Positions 40,773-49,710 of a stretch of 64,000 bases of DNA are shown here, in pieces (the first letter of the stretch is position 1; each line of letters opens with the position of its first letter). Origin of the DNA: Sphingomonas sp. (GTDB lineage Bacteria > Pseudomonadota > Alphaproteobacteria > Sphingomonadales > Sphingomonadaceae); contig NZ_JAFKLZ010000001.1 of NCBI RefSeq assembly GCF_017304615.1, forward strand, positions 434,001 through 498,000, read 5' to 3'. Below the pieces are notes generated by a model. It saw nothing but the letters and a program-made list of their open reading frames with translations. It was not told the DNA's origin and did no database searches. Made by a program: the position numbers and the translations under genes.

Positions 40773-43367
40773 ATGCGTCGCGCTATCATCCTTTCCATGT
40801 TCACCGTGTCGGCGATCGCGCTGACCACGCCCGCTTTCGCCCAGGATACGCTCGGCGATCCGCAAGCGACCGAACCGCCCGCCAGGGACATCGTCATCAC
40901 AGGGTCGCGCGTTCCAGGCCGCACCGTCGCCGATTCGCCGGTGCCGATCGACGTGATCGGCGGCGATCAGCTGACCAATTCGGGATCGACCGAAACCAAC
41001 AAGGTGATCCGCGATCTGGTCCCCTCGTTCAACTTCCCGCAGCCGTCGCTCACCGACGGCACCGATTCGGTGCGCCCGGCGACGCTGCGCGGCCTTGCGC
41101 CCGACCAGGCGCTGGTGCTCGTCAACGGCAAGCGTCGCCACACCGCCGCGCTGATCAACCTCAACGGCTCGGTCGGCCGTGGGTCGTCGTCGGTCGACCT
41201 CAACGAGATCCCGCCGATCGCGATCGACCGCGTTGAAGTGCTGCGCGACGGCGCGTCGTCGCAATACGGTTCCGACGCGATCGCCGGTGTCATCAACATC
41301 CAATTGTCGAAGAAGGTCGGCGTCAGCGGATCGGTGACGTTCGGCAAATACGACACGACGATGTCGGGCGTGAACGACGTGCTGGGCGTCCAGACGACCG
41401 GCGGCGTGCCGACCGTGCTGATCCCCGGCTCCAACGCCCAGGCCGACGTGCTCGCGCTCAATTACGGCAAGGAACGCGAGCGGCACGACGGCGACACGCT
41501 GACCCTGGCCGCGCGCGTCGGATTGCCGGTCGGCGATGGCGGCTATCTGGTGCTGTCAGGCCAGTTCCGCGACCGTGACCCGACCAACCGTTCGGGCGCC
41601 GACCCGCGGCGTCAGTATTTCACCGTGGGCGATCCGCGCGAACTGACCTTCGACCGGTTCAGCCATGGCTATGGCGACGGCAAGACGGTCGATTACAACG
41701 TGTTCCTGAACGCTGGGGTCGACATCGGCCCGAACCTCGAACTCTACACGTTCGGCAGCTATGGCATCCGCGATGGTATCGGCGCGGGCTTCTATCGCCG
41801 CTCGAACGACGCGCGCAACCGCGACTGGGCGGCGTCGACGACGACCTTCGTGCCTTACTATGCCGACGGCTTCCTGCCCAAGATCTACAGCCAGATCGAG
41901 GACGTGGCCGGGGCGGTCGGGATCAAGGGGGACGTTGGCGGGTTCAACGCCGATCTGTCGGTCGTCTATGGGTCGAACCAGCTCGATTACCAAACGATCG
42001 ACAGCTTCAACGTGTCGCTTGGCGGTCTCCTGTCGCCGCGGCGGTTCGACTCCGGCGGGATCGCGTTCGGGCAGACCACGGCGAACCTCGACCTCACCAA
42101 GAAGTTCGATGTCGGCGGGCTGTCGAGCTTCGGCATCGCGTTCGGCGCGGAATACCGCAACGAGAATTTCAAGATCCGGCCGGGCAGCGTCAGCAGCTAT
42201 GTCGGCGGTCCTTTTGTCGTCAACGGTGCGGCCCCGGGCGCGCAGGTGTTTCCCGGCTTCAAGCCGGAGAATGCCGTCGATCGTTCGCGCGACAGCTTTG
42301 CCGGTTACGTCGAAGTCGATGCCGACATCAGCAAGATGTTCACCATCCAGGCGGCCGGCCGATATGAACATTTCAGCGATTTCGGCGACACGGTGAACGG
42401 CAAGGTCGCGGCGCGGTTCGAGCCGATCAAGGGCATCGCGGTCCGTGGGTCGGTCTCGACGGGCTTCCGTGCGCCGAGCCTCGCGCAGCAATTCTTCTCG
42501 ACCACGTCGACCAACAATGTCGGCGGCACGCTGATCGACATCGTGACGGTGCCATCAACCAGCGCGATCGGCACAGCACTGGGCGGCAAGCAGCTCAAGG
42601 CGGAGAAGGCGCTCAACCTCGCGGGCGGCATCGCGCTCAACCCGATTAGCGGGCTGAGCATTACCGCGGACTATTATAATATCCGCATCAAGGACCGCGT
42701 GCTGCTGACCGAGAACTTGACCGGGACCGCGGTGGTCAACCTGCTGACGGCGGCGGGCATCACCGGCGTCACGTCGGCCCGATTCTTTGTCAACGGTGCC
42801 GACACGCGGACCCAGGGTGTCGACATCGTCGCCAGTTATCGCGTGCCGGATTTCGGCGCGGGCAAGTTCACGCTGACCGCGGGGTACAACTATAACCAGA
42901 CCAAGATCATCAAGCGCGCCTCGCTGCCGTCGCTGCCGGGGCTGGTGCTGTTCGGGCGTCAGGAATCGTACCGCATCACCGATGGCCAGCCGCGTACGAA
43001 GCTGAACCTCGCGGCCGACTGGGATCTCGGCATCGTGGGCGCGACGGTCCGCACCAACCGTTATGGTACCGTGTGGGTGGTCAATACCGGCACGCTTGCC
43101 CAGCCGTTGGGCAGCGTCGCGGGAGACCTGAAGCTGACGCCGAAATGGGTCACCGACGTCGAATTACGAGTTCACCCGATCAAGGAAGTGACGCTGACGA
43201 TCGGTGCGGACAACGTCTTCGATACCTACCCGGATCGCTTGCCGACCGGCGGGGCGACGGGTGCGCCGGGCTTCACGCCGAACAGCTACTTCATCCCGTA
43301 TTCGCAATTCTCGCCGTTCGGGTTCAACGGGCGGTACCTGTACGGGCGCGTGGCGTTCAACTTCTAG
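40773..43367 (+). CDS. TonB-dependent receptor
   Basis: 864 residues with a signal peptide ending at AFAQD. The plug domain starts at DIVITGSRVPGRTVADSPVP and includes RGLAPDQALVLVNGKRRH and IDRVEVLRDGASSQYGSDAIAGVINI; the remainder is a 22-strand barrel ending in GRVAFNF. The GSRI-type plug is of the group common in Caulobacter and sphingomonads for sugars or aromatic compounds, not classic siderophores. It draws energy from TonB-ExbBD to import a ligand; the ligand cannot be read from the neighbours. Two hairpins follow the gene. Confidence 0.92.
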   Translation: MRRAIILSMFTVSAIALTTPAFAQDTLGDPQATEPPARDIVITGSRVPGRTVADSPVPIDVIGGDQLTNSGSTETNKVIRDLVPSFNFPQPSLTDGTDSVRPATLRGLAPDQALVLVNGKRRHTAALINLNGSVGRGSSSVDLNEIPPIAIDRVEVLRDGASSQYGSDAIAGVINIQLSKKVGVSGSVTFGKYDTTMSGVNDVLGVQTTGGVPTVLIPGSNAQADVLALNYGKERERHDGDTLTLAARVGLPVGDGGYLVLSGQFRDRDPTNRSGADPRRQYFTVGDPRELTFDRFSHGYGDGKTVDYNVFLNAGVDIGPNLELYTFGSYGIRDGIGAGFYRRSNDARNRDWAASTTTFVPYYADGFLPKIYSQIEDVAGAVGIKGDVGGFNADLSVVYGSNQLDYQTIDSFNVSLGGLLSPRRFDSGGIAFGQTTANLDLTKKFDVGGLSSFGIAFGAEYRNENFKIRPGSVSSYVGGPFVVNGAAPGAQVFPGFKPENAVDRSRDSFAGYVEVDADISKMFTIQAAGRYEHFSDFGDTVNGKVAARFEPIKGIAVRGSVSTGFRAPSLAQQFFSTTSTNNVGGTLIDIVTVPSTSAIGTALGGKQLKAEKALNLAGGIALNPISGLSITADYYNIRIKDRVLLTENLTGTAVVNLLTAAGITGVTSARFFVNGADTRTQGVDIVASYRVPDFGAGKFTLTAGYNYNQTKIIKRASLPSLPGLVLFGRQESYRITDGQPRTKLNLAADWDLGIVGATVRTNRYGTVWVVNTGTLAQPLGSVAGDLKLTPKWVTDVELRVHPIKEVTLTIGADNVFDTYPDRLPTGGATGAPGFTPNSYFIPYSQFSPFGFNGRYLYGRVAFNF

Positions 43368-43375
43368 GGGCGGAC

Positions 43376-43407
43376 GGAAGCGGATTTGCTCAGGAAAATC
43401 CGCTTCC
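43376..43407. terminator. 12-bp perfect hairpin after the TonB receptor gene
   Basis: GGAAGCGGATTT / AAATCCGCTTCC with an eight-base loop, nine bases past the stop codon. No U-tract, so perhaps an mRNA 3' stabiliser rather than the terminator, which follows about 70 bases later. Confidence 0.55.
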
Positions 43408-43475
43408 GCCGCGGCGGGCAGCCATGGCGCGCAACGCCCTCGTCTGATGGCGCGGCAGAATATCCTGGAAAGGGA

Positions 43476-43499
43476 AGGGGGCCGATCGGCCCCCTTTTT
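43476..43499 (+). terminator. Intrinsic terminator (TonB receptor gene)
   Basis: Perfect palindrome AGGGGGCCGATCGGCCCCCT followed directly by TTTTC, six bases before the hspQ stop on the opposite strand. Confidence 0.88.
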
Positions 43500-43504
43500 C
43501 TTGT

Positions 43505-43885
43505 TTAGTGCCGGTGCTCGCGCCGCAGACTGTAGCGCCCGTCGATCAGCCCGCTGAACAGGCCGTCGATCGCCGGATGGTCGACCGGTTCGTCGCTGTC
43601 GTCATGGAGCAAGTTCTGCTGGCTGACATAGGCGACATAGCTCGACTCCGCATTGGCGGCGAGCAGGTGGTAAAACGGCTGATCCTTGGCCGGACGCACC
43701 GCCTCCGGTATCGATTCGTACCATTCCTCGCTGTTGGCGAAGACCGGGTCGACGTCGAAAATCACGCCGCGAATGTCGAACAGGCGGTGCCGCACGACAT
43801 CGCCGATCGAAAAGCGCGCGGTGGCGACCGGCGGCATCGGCACGCCCGCCGGGGACACGATATCATGGGGTTGGGAACGCTGCAT
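43505..43885 (-). CDS. hspQ: Heat shock protein HspQ (YccV-like)
   Basis: About 126 residues from ATG 43885 (a GTG two codons earlier is possible). FSIGDVVRHRLFDIRGVIFDVDP and QPFYHLLAANAESSYVAYVSQQNL are the conserved blocks of the hemimethylated-DNA-binding/HspQ family. In enterobacteria HspQ is a Lon-linked protease specificity factor. A 20-residue N-terminal extension precedes the domain. Alone between the TonB receptor terminator and the tRNA gene. Confidence 0.9.
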   Translation of the reverse strand: MQRSQPHDIVSPAGVPMPPVATARFSIGDVVRHRLFDIRGVIFDVDPVFANSEEWYESIPEAVRPAKDQPFYHLLAANAESSYVAYVSQQNLLHDDSDEPVDHPAIDGLFSGLIDGRYSLRREHRH

Positions 43886-43996
43886 GGCCACAATTTAGGG
43901 TTTTTGCGGCATCGCACAAGCACGCGCTTGTGCCCGCGGATCAGTTACGTTAGAGGCCCCGCCTTCGACCCGCGCCGCGGCGTGGAACCCCCGTGC

Positions 43997-44086
<90 letters not shown>

Positions 44087-44296
44087 CCTAGTCTTCTCTT
44101 TCGAGACCTTTGCTGCGATCGCCGCTTGCGGTGCCATTCTGCGCCTCATTCGATAGAGGCGTGGTCCGGATCAAAAATGGCACCGTGAAACTCAATCCGA
44201 TCCCCACAACGGCCGAGCCAGCGAAATCGATCAACGAAGACATGTCTACGACGAACTGGGGACTGGGGAAGCCCGAGAGCCAAATGCCGTCGTTCG

Positions 44297-45571
44297 TCAG
44301 GCCTGTCGATTTGTATAGGGAGATTGACCTCCCAGGAGCAAGACGCCGCCAAGACTGAGCATGCCGGCGGCGACCAAATAGGCGCCGACGAGCGGCAATC
44401 CCCCATGAACAGCGAGCGACTGCGCGGCGATAGGGGCGAGCGCTCCGCCGACGATGCCGCCTAGATTAAATGTTATCGATACGCCTGTGTATCGAACGTT
44501 CGGATGGAACAGCGACGGCAACCAGCCGCCAAGCGGTCCATAGGTGAAGCCCATCGCAAACAATGAAAGCGCGAGCCATGCGAACACGACCCATAGCGAC
44601 GCAGCGCCGAGCATCGGTCCAATCAGCAAGCCCGATAGAACGCACCCGAGGAAACCCCAGCGCAGCATGGACGACGCGCCGGTTCGGTCGGCCAGGATCG
44701 AGGACGTGATTACGCCGATCGCCAGGAAAATGATCGCGGCGATCTCCAGGCCCAGCATCGCCTGACGCCCATGTCCGAGCGTCGTAGTGCCGTAGCTTAG
44801 CGCGAACGCCGTGGTGAGATAGAACAGCGCGAAACAGGCTATGACGCCCGCGGTTCCCGCAATTGTCGCACGGAGATGATGCCGAAACAGGTCGGCGATC
44901 GGTACCTTCGCCAGGGTATCGTGCGCTGCCGCGTTGCGAAACGCCGGGGTCTCGGTCAGTTTGAGGCGCACCCACAGGCCGAGCATGACCAACGCCGCAC
45001 TGGCCAAAAAGGGGAGCCGCCAGCCCCAGGCGTGAAACTGCGTGTCGGTCAGAACTGCACCGAGTAGCAGGAAGAGACCATTCGCCGCGATAAAGCCGAT
45101 CGGTGCGCCGAGCGGCGGGAACATGCCCCAACGATATTCTCGGCCCGGCGGCGCGTTCTCGACCGCCAGCAACGACGCGCCGCCCCATTCACCACCAAGT
45201 CCCAAGCCCTGACCGAAGCGCAGCGTGCACAACAGAGCAGGGGCTATCCACCCGATCTGGTCATAGGTGGGCAGGAATGCGATCGCGACGGTCGAGCCGC
45301 CCATCAGCATCAGCGACGCCACCAACGTGGACTTTCGACCCAGGCGATCACCGAAATGTCCGAACAGGGCCGCGCCCAACGGCCGCGCAAAGAATGCCAG
45401 GCCAAAGCTCGCATAGGATGCGAGCAGCTGTACCGCTGGGTCTTTGGCGGGAAAGAAAGCCGGGCCGAACACCAAAGCCGCCGCCGTGGCGTAGATATAG
45501 AAGTCGTAGAATTCGACCGACGTGCCGATCAGGCTCGCCAGAAGGATGCGACGGTCCGAGGCGTTGGTCAT
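44297..45571 (-). CDS. Metabolite:H+ symporter family MFS transporter
   Basis: 424 residues from ATG 45571 with AGGA upstream. Twelve membrane helices; the signatures SLIGTSVEFYDFYIYATAAA, GHFGDRLGRKSTL (MFS motif A) and GLGLGGEWGGASLLAVENAP place it in the metabolite:H+ symporter (MHS) group with ProP, KgtP and ShiA. The likely cargo is an organic acid, osmolyte or aromatic acid. It lies between tRNA-Ser and an alpha/beta hydrolase gene; no regulator is adjacent. The 232 bases upstream hold nothing I can name. Confidence 0.9.
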   Translation of the reverse strand: MTNASDRRILLASLIGTSVEFYDFYIYATAAALVFGPAFFPAKDPAVQLLASYASFGLAFFARPLGAALFGHFGDRLGRKSTLVASLMLMGGSTVAIAFLPTYDQIGWIAPALLCTLRFGQGLGLGGEWGGASLLAVENAPPGREYRWGMFPPLGAPIGFIAANGLFLLLGAVLTDTQFHAWGWRLPFLASAALVMLGLWVRLKLTETPAFRNAAAHDTLAKVPIADLFRHHLRATIAGTAGVIACFALFYLTTAFALSYGTTTLGHGRQAMLGLEIAAIIFLAIGVITSSILADRTGASSMLRWGFLGCVLSGLLIGPMLGAASLWVVFAWLALSLFAMGFTYGPLGGWLPSLFHPNVRYTGVSITFNLGGIVGGALAPIAAQSLAVHGGLPLVGAYLVAAGMLSLGGVLLLGGQSPYTNRQA

Positions 45572-45804
45572 TCGCGTCCTATTCCAACCCGACCTGGATG
45601 AGTCGAGCGGTTTCAAAGAAACTGGCCTATCCCGTCAGCAGTACAGTCGCCGCAGCGTCCGACTGCCACGCACCCCAAACTCAATCGATCACGGCCTCAA
45701 TCAGCGAGCCCAAAAGCGGACCTTCTAAGCGCGGGTCCCGGCTAGCGTTGAGCAGCCAAAGACGCGGAGGACCCAAATCCACCGCGCCTTCGGGGTCTAG
45801 ATCC

Positions 45805-46632
45805 TCAGCCTTCGATGAAGGCTAGCAAGTCGGCATTGATCACATCGGCATGGGTCGTCGGCATGCCATGGGGATAGCCTGGGTAGGAGATCAACTTGGC
45901 GCCGGCGACGATCTGCGCAGACATCTTGCCGGTCGTCGGGAACGGGACGACCTGGTCGTCCTCGCCGTGCAGCACTAGCGTCGGGACCGAGATCGCCTTC
46001 AAGTCGTCGGTGAAGTCGGTTTCGGAGAACGCCGCAACGCCAAGGTAATGGGCAAGCGCGCCCCCGTTCATGCCCTGACGAAGCCAGTTGAGACGAACCG
46101 CCTCCTTCACTTCGGCGCCCTCGCGATTATAGCCGAAGAACGGCAACGTGAAGTCGTAGTAGAATTGCGCGCGGTTGGTGGCGGTCTGTTCGCGGACCAT
46201 GTCGAATACGTCCATCGGCACCCCGTCCGGATTAGCGGCGGTCTTGACCATGATCGGCGCGACAGCGCTGATCAGCACGGCCTTCGACACGCGGCCGGGC
46301 TTCGCCCGAGAAACATAGCGGGCGACTTCGCCGCCGCCGGTCGAGTGGCCGATATGGATGGCGTTCTTGAGGTCGAGCGCATCGGCCAGCTCGATGACGT
46401 CAGCGACATAGGTGTCCATATCGTGGCCAATCGCTGCTTGGCTCGAGCGGCCATGGCCGCGGCGATCATGGGCGATGACGCGATAGCCTTTCTGGACGAA
46501 GAACATCATCTGCGCGTCCCAGTCGTCGGAGCTGAGCGGCCAGCCGTGGTGGAACATGATGACCTGGGCATCGCGGTTGCCCCAGTCCTTGTAGAAGATC
46601 TCGGTGCCGTCCTTGGTGGTGATCGTGCTCAT
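45805..46632 (-). CDS. Alpha/beta hydrolase (non-heme chloroperoxidase/esterase type)
   Basis: 275 residues from ATG 46632 (MSTITTKDGTEIFYKDWG). Complete triad: nucleophile S97 in HIGHSTGGGE, acid in LHGEDDQVVP (about D226), and His in GYPHGMPTTH (about 254). This is the cofactor-free haloperoxidase/esterase subgroup, active on esters or perhydrolysis. Divergent from a LysR gene with a palindrome in between, so it is probably that regulator's target. Confidence 0.9.
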   Translation of the reverse strand: MSTITTKDGTEIFYKDWGNRDAQVIMFHHGWPLSSDDWDAQMMFFVQKGYRVIAHDRRGHGRSSQAAIGHDMDTYVADVIELADALDLKNAIHIGHSTGGGEVARYVSRAKPGRVSKAVLISAVAPIMVKTAANPDGVPMDVFDMVREQTATNRAQFYYDFTLPFFGYNREGAEVKEAVRLNWLRQGMNGGALAHYLGVAAFSETDFTDDLKAISVPTLVLHGEDDQVVPFPTTGKMSAQIVAGAKLISYPGYPHGMPTTHADVINADLLAFIEG

Positions 46633-46710
46633 CGTCTTGCTCCCGTCGATCCGATGCGGCGTGCGTCGGTAAGGTGAAAGTGCCGTTGGATCGGTATTGA
46701 CGAAATAGAA

Positions 46711-46728
46711 ATGATTGCATCTAATCAT
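46711..46728. promoter_or_regulatory. Candidate LysR operator
   Basis: ATGATT-GCATCT-AATCAT, a palindrome of T-N11-A type 8 bases before the LysR gene and about 80 before the divergent hydrolase start, the usual place for an autoregulatory LysR site. Confidence 0.5.
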
Positions 46729-46736
46729 TTCCGAAA

Positions 46737-47654
46737 ATGACACGAAGGCTACCCGACCTCGAAGCATGGGCGATCTTCGCGAAGGTCGCCGAACTGGGGT
46801 CGTTCGCGCGCGCCGCGCAGGAGCTGGGCCTGTCGAACCCGACGGTCTCAAAAGCAGTAACGCGCTTGGAGGCGAGGCTCGGCTTGTCCCTCTTTTCAAG
46901 GACGTCGCGACGTCTTTCGCTCACCGAAGCCGGTCGCGCGTCGCTCGAACGTGCGACACGCATCTTGCGCGAAGGCGAGGCAGCCGAAGATGAAGCGGCC
47001 GAGCAACTCGCAATCCCGCGCGGCCGCGTGCGGATCAGCGCGCCGTTGTCATTCGGTATCGCTTACCTGGCGACCGCTCTCCCTGAATTCATGACGGCCT
47101 ATCCGGATGTCGCACTCGATCTTTCGTTGAGCGACCGGCAAGTCGATCTGGTCGCCGACGGTTTCGACATAGCGATCCGCATTGCGCGCCTGGAGGATTC
47201 GTCACTGCTTGCTCGGCGCCTCTGCGCGGTCCGGCTGCTGCTCGTCGCGTCGCCCGACTACCTCGACGCTCACGGTCGTCCAACCCATCCGCGGCAGCTT
47301 ATGGACCATGATGTGCTAGCCTATACTGGCGGCAACACACCGGGGGTTTGGCGCTTCAATCACGCGCTTTTCGGCGAGGAAGTTGTGGAGCCCCCGATCC
47401 GACTGTGGACCGATAATGCGGACGTTCTTAATCCCGCACTGCTGGCCGGACGGGGAATGGCGATCCAGCCCGAATTCCTCGTGTGGGAGCAACTGAGCGG
47501 CGGGGCGTTGGAACAGATCATGCCGGACTGGGAATGCCCGCCGCTTGGCCTGCACCTCATGACGCCGCCCTCATCACTCAGGCCGTTGCGGGTCCAGGCC
47601 GTCATCGATCATTTGGCCGCGGCATTGGCGACGACACCTTGGGCGCGCGCGTAG
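46737..47654 (+). CDS. LysR-family transcriptional regulator
   Basis: 305 residues. The N-terminal winged helix (LEAWAIFAKVAELGSFARAAQELGLSNPTVSKAV) is typical of the LysR group, and the C-terminal periplasmic-binding-like domain (PRGRVRISAPLSFGIAYL and later MDHDVLAYTG) of the CrgA/DsdC-like branch. Divergent from the alpha/beta hydrolase gene and likely to control it. Effector unknown. Convergent with the catabolic operon that begins at 47745. Confidence 0.92.
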   Translation: MTRRLPDLEAWAIFAKVAELGSFARAAQELGLSNPTVSKAVTRLEARLGLSLFSRTSRRLSLTEAGRASLERATRILREGEAAEDEAAEQLAIPRGRVRISAPLSFGIAYLATALPEFMTAYPDVALDLSLSDRQVDLVADGFDIAIRIARLEDSSLLARRLCAVRLLLVASPDYLDAHGRPTHPRQLMDHDVLAYTGGNTPGVWRFNHALFGEEVVEPPIRLWTDNADVLNPALLAGRGMAIQPEFLVWEQLSGGALEQIMPDWECPPLGLHLMTPPSSLRPLRVQAVIDHLAAALATTPWARA

Positions 47655-47744
47655 CCCTATCGCCTGCTTTGCGCCCTACTTGTCGCCATCACGGCGCTTA
47701 GTGAAAACCCGCACGCGGGCATACCCTTGTCCGCCCTACGGGCC

Positions 47745-48236
47745 TCAGTAGGTGATGCCCTTGGCCGCCAGCCGAGCATGCAGCGCGGGGTCGACGGCGT
47801 CCTCGTGCGCCTTGCGTACCTGGACCAGCGACGCCAGCGGACATTCGACATAATGGATCGCGCGCCAACCCTCGGGCGAGCGACGCAGCGTCATGCTGAT
47901 GCGCACCGGACCGCCGAACGGCTTTGGGTACAGGCGGTTGCCGGGGAGATAGGTGCTCCAGTTGGCATGGAAGAAGGCAATGGCGACGTCCTCCCCGGCG
48001 CGGATCGCGGTGAGGTCGTGCCACGTCAGCAGCCTTTCCGCCTTCGAGCGGTCGACTCCCCAATAACCGAGAATCGCCTCCCACCCGATATGCGGCTCAC
48101 ATTCTTCGGCGAGATAGACCGCCTGTTCCTCGCTTTCATCCCACAGCGCGCGCATCGCGGTGACGTCGTAGCGGTTCCAAGCGGCGAAATAGGCGTCGAG
48201 GAAAGCGGAGAGTTCGGTGTGCAGCGGGGTCGTCAT
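47745..48236 (-). CDS. NTF2-fold (SnoaL-like) protein of the catabolic cluster
   Basis: 163 residues from ATG 48236; the frame continues upstream inside the aldehyde dehydrogenase gene. FLDAYFAAWNRYDVTAMRALW is the typical first helix of SnoaL/NTF2-like proteins, and GWRAIHYVECP the last strand. Members act as isomerases, hydratases, cyclases or scaffold subunits on small ring compounds. Fourth gene of the coupled operon, 4 bases after the aldehyde dehydrogenase stop, so it presumably acts in the same pathway. Confidence 0.82.
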   Translation of the reverse strand: MTTPLHTELSAFLDAYFAAWNRYDVTAMRALWDESEEQAVYLAEECEPHIGWEAILGYWGVDRSKAERLLTWHDLTAIRAGEDVAIAFFHANWSTYLPGNRLYPKPFGGPVRISMTLRRSPEGWRAIHYVECPLASLVQVRKAHEDAVDPALHARLAAKGITY

Positions 48237-48240
48237 CGCT

Positions 48241-49710
48241 TCAGGCTCCCATTTTGCGAAGATTGAGGGGGCGGCGCGGGATGCTGACCGCCTTTTGCCG
48301 GGTGTAGAACGCTTCGGCAGCGCGGCCGCCCTCTGCTCCGACGCCGGATTCGCGGTAGCCGCCGAACGGCGCGCGCAGGTCCCGGAACATCGGCGTGTTG
48401 CACCAGATCGTGCCGGCGGAAACCCGTTCCTGCGCAGCCATGATCCGGCCGATGTCGCGCGACCATGCATAGCCGACGAGCCCAAAGCGCGACTCATTGG
48501 CGATGCGATAGGCGTCCTCGTCGGTGTCGAACGGCATCAGTGTGGCAAACGGCCCGAAGATCTCCTCCTGGCACAGGCGGTGATCGTTCGAGTCGACTTC
48601 CGCGATGGTCGGCTGGAAATAGAAGCCACGCTCGAACCCTTCGGCCCGGTCGCCTCCAGCGAGGATACGGGCACCTTGGTCGGCGGCCGACGGCACGAAG
48701 CTCATCACATGGTCGTAATGCTGGCGGGTGGCGAGCGGTCCGATCTCGGTCGCGGCGTCGCGCGGATTGCCGACGCGTACCTTGTTCGCGCGCTCGACGA
48801 AGGCCTCCACGAAGCGTTTGTAGATGCCGCGCTGCACCAGCACCCGCGATCCCGCCAGGCATTGCTGGCCGTTGTTTGTGAAGATGCCGATCAGGGCGCC
48901 GTCGAGCGCCGTTTCGAAATCGGCGTCGTCGAAGATGATGTTGGCCGACTTGCCACCCAGTTCCATGACCGAAGGCTTCAGATTGGCGCCGGCCGCCGAC
49001 ATGATGATCCGGCCGGTCCGCGTGCCGCCGGTGAACGACACGCAGTCGATTCCGGGATGACGGACCAGCCGGTCGCCCACGCTGGCGCCGAAGCCGTTGA
49101 CGAGGTTCACCACGCCGGGTGGCAGGCCCGCGCCCTGTATCGTCTCGACCAGCATGGTAAGCCCCAGCGGGTCCTGCTCGGCGGGTTTCAGGACACAGGA
49201 ATTGCCGAACGCGATGGCCGAGGCGACCTTCATCGATCCCAACGCCAGCGGCGAGTTCCAGGGGGAGATCAGCGCGGCCACCCCGACCGGCTCGCGCCGG
49301 ACGAAGGTAAGGTAGTTGGGGTCCTGTTCGTACAGTTCCGCCGTCATCTGGCCGATATAATCGGCGAAGAAGCGGAAATTGCCCGCTGCGCGCACCACCT
49401 GCCCCTGACGGACCTGCGCATACGGGATGCCGGTGTTGGCGCATTCGACGTCGGCGATGCGGTCTGCGGCGGCGTCGATTGCATCGGCGCAGGCCCGCAG
49501 CACCCCCTGACGTTGCTCAACGCTCATGGAGCGCCATTCGCCGCGATCGAAGGCGGCGCGGGCCGATGTGACGGCGCGATCGACCAGCGCGTCCTCCGCC
49601 TCCGGCACCTCGGCGATGACTTCCTCCGTCGACGGGTCGACGACCCGGATGGGCGTGCCGGAACCGGCGATGCTTTCGGCATCGATGATGGCGGTGGAAT
49701 AGCTGGTCAT
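48241..49710 (-). CDS. NAD(P)-dependent aldehyde dehydrogenase
   Basis: 489 residues from ATG 49710, overlapping the previous gene's stop. Catalytic residues are in place: C284 in NNGQQCLAGSRV, E250 in VMELGGKS, plus SFTGGTRTG for NAD. The overall look is nearest the 5-carboxymethyl-2-hydroxymuconate semialdehyde/betaine aldehyde dehydrogenase groups. Between a racemase-fold enzyme and an NTF2 protein in an operon headed by an aromatic-type monooxygenase it probably oxidises a semialdehyde made by ring cleavage or side-chain removal. Confidence 0.92.
   Translation of the reverse strand: MTSYSTAIIDAESIAGSGTPIRVVDPSTEEVIAEVPEAEDALVDRAVTSARAAFDRGEWRSMSVEQRQGVLRACADAIDAAADRIADVECANTGIPYAQVRQGQVVRAAGNFRFFADYIGQMTAELYEQDPNYLTFVRREPVGVAALISPWNSPLALGSMKVASAIAFGNSCVLKPAEQDPLGLTMLVETIQGAGLPPGVVNLVNGFGASVGDRLVRHPGIDCVSFTGGTRTGRIIMSAAGANLKPSVMELGGKSANIIFDDADFETALDGALIGIFTNNGQQCLAGSRVLVQRGIYKRFVEAFVERANKVRVGNPRDAATEIGPLATRQHYDHVMSFVPSAADQGARILAGGDRAEGFERGFYFQPTIAEVDSNDHRLCQEEIFGPFATLMPFDTDEDAYRIANESRFGLVGYAWSRDIGRIMAAQERVSAGTIWCNTPMFRDLRAPFGGYRESGVGAEGGRAAEAFYTRQKAVSIPRRPLNLRKMGA

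Noticed and set aside
44110..44358. An 82-codon frame after tRNA-Ser, and an 86-codon frame on the other strand
   Set aside because: Neither has a ribosome-binding site or protein-like composition, and both overlap the end of the symporter gene. Considered as possible remains of an integrated element at the tRNA, but no integrase or repeat of the tRNA end was found.
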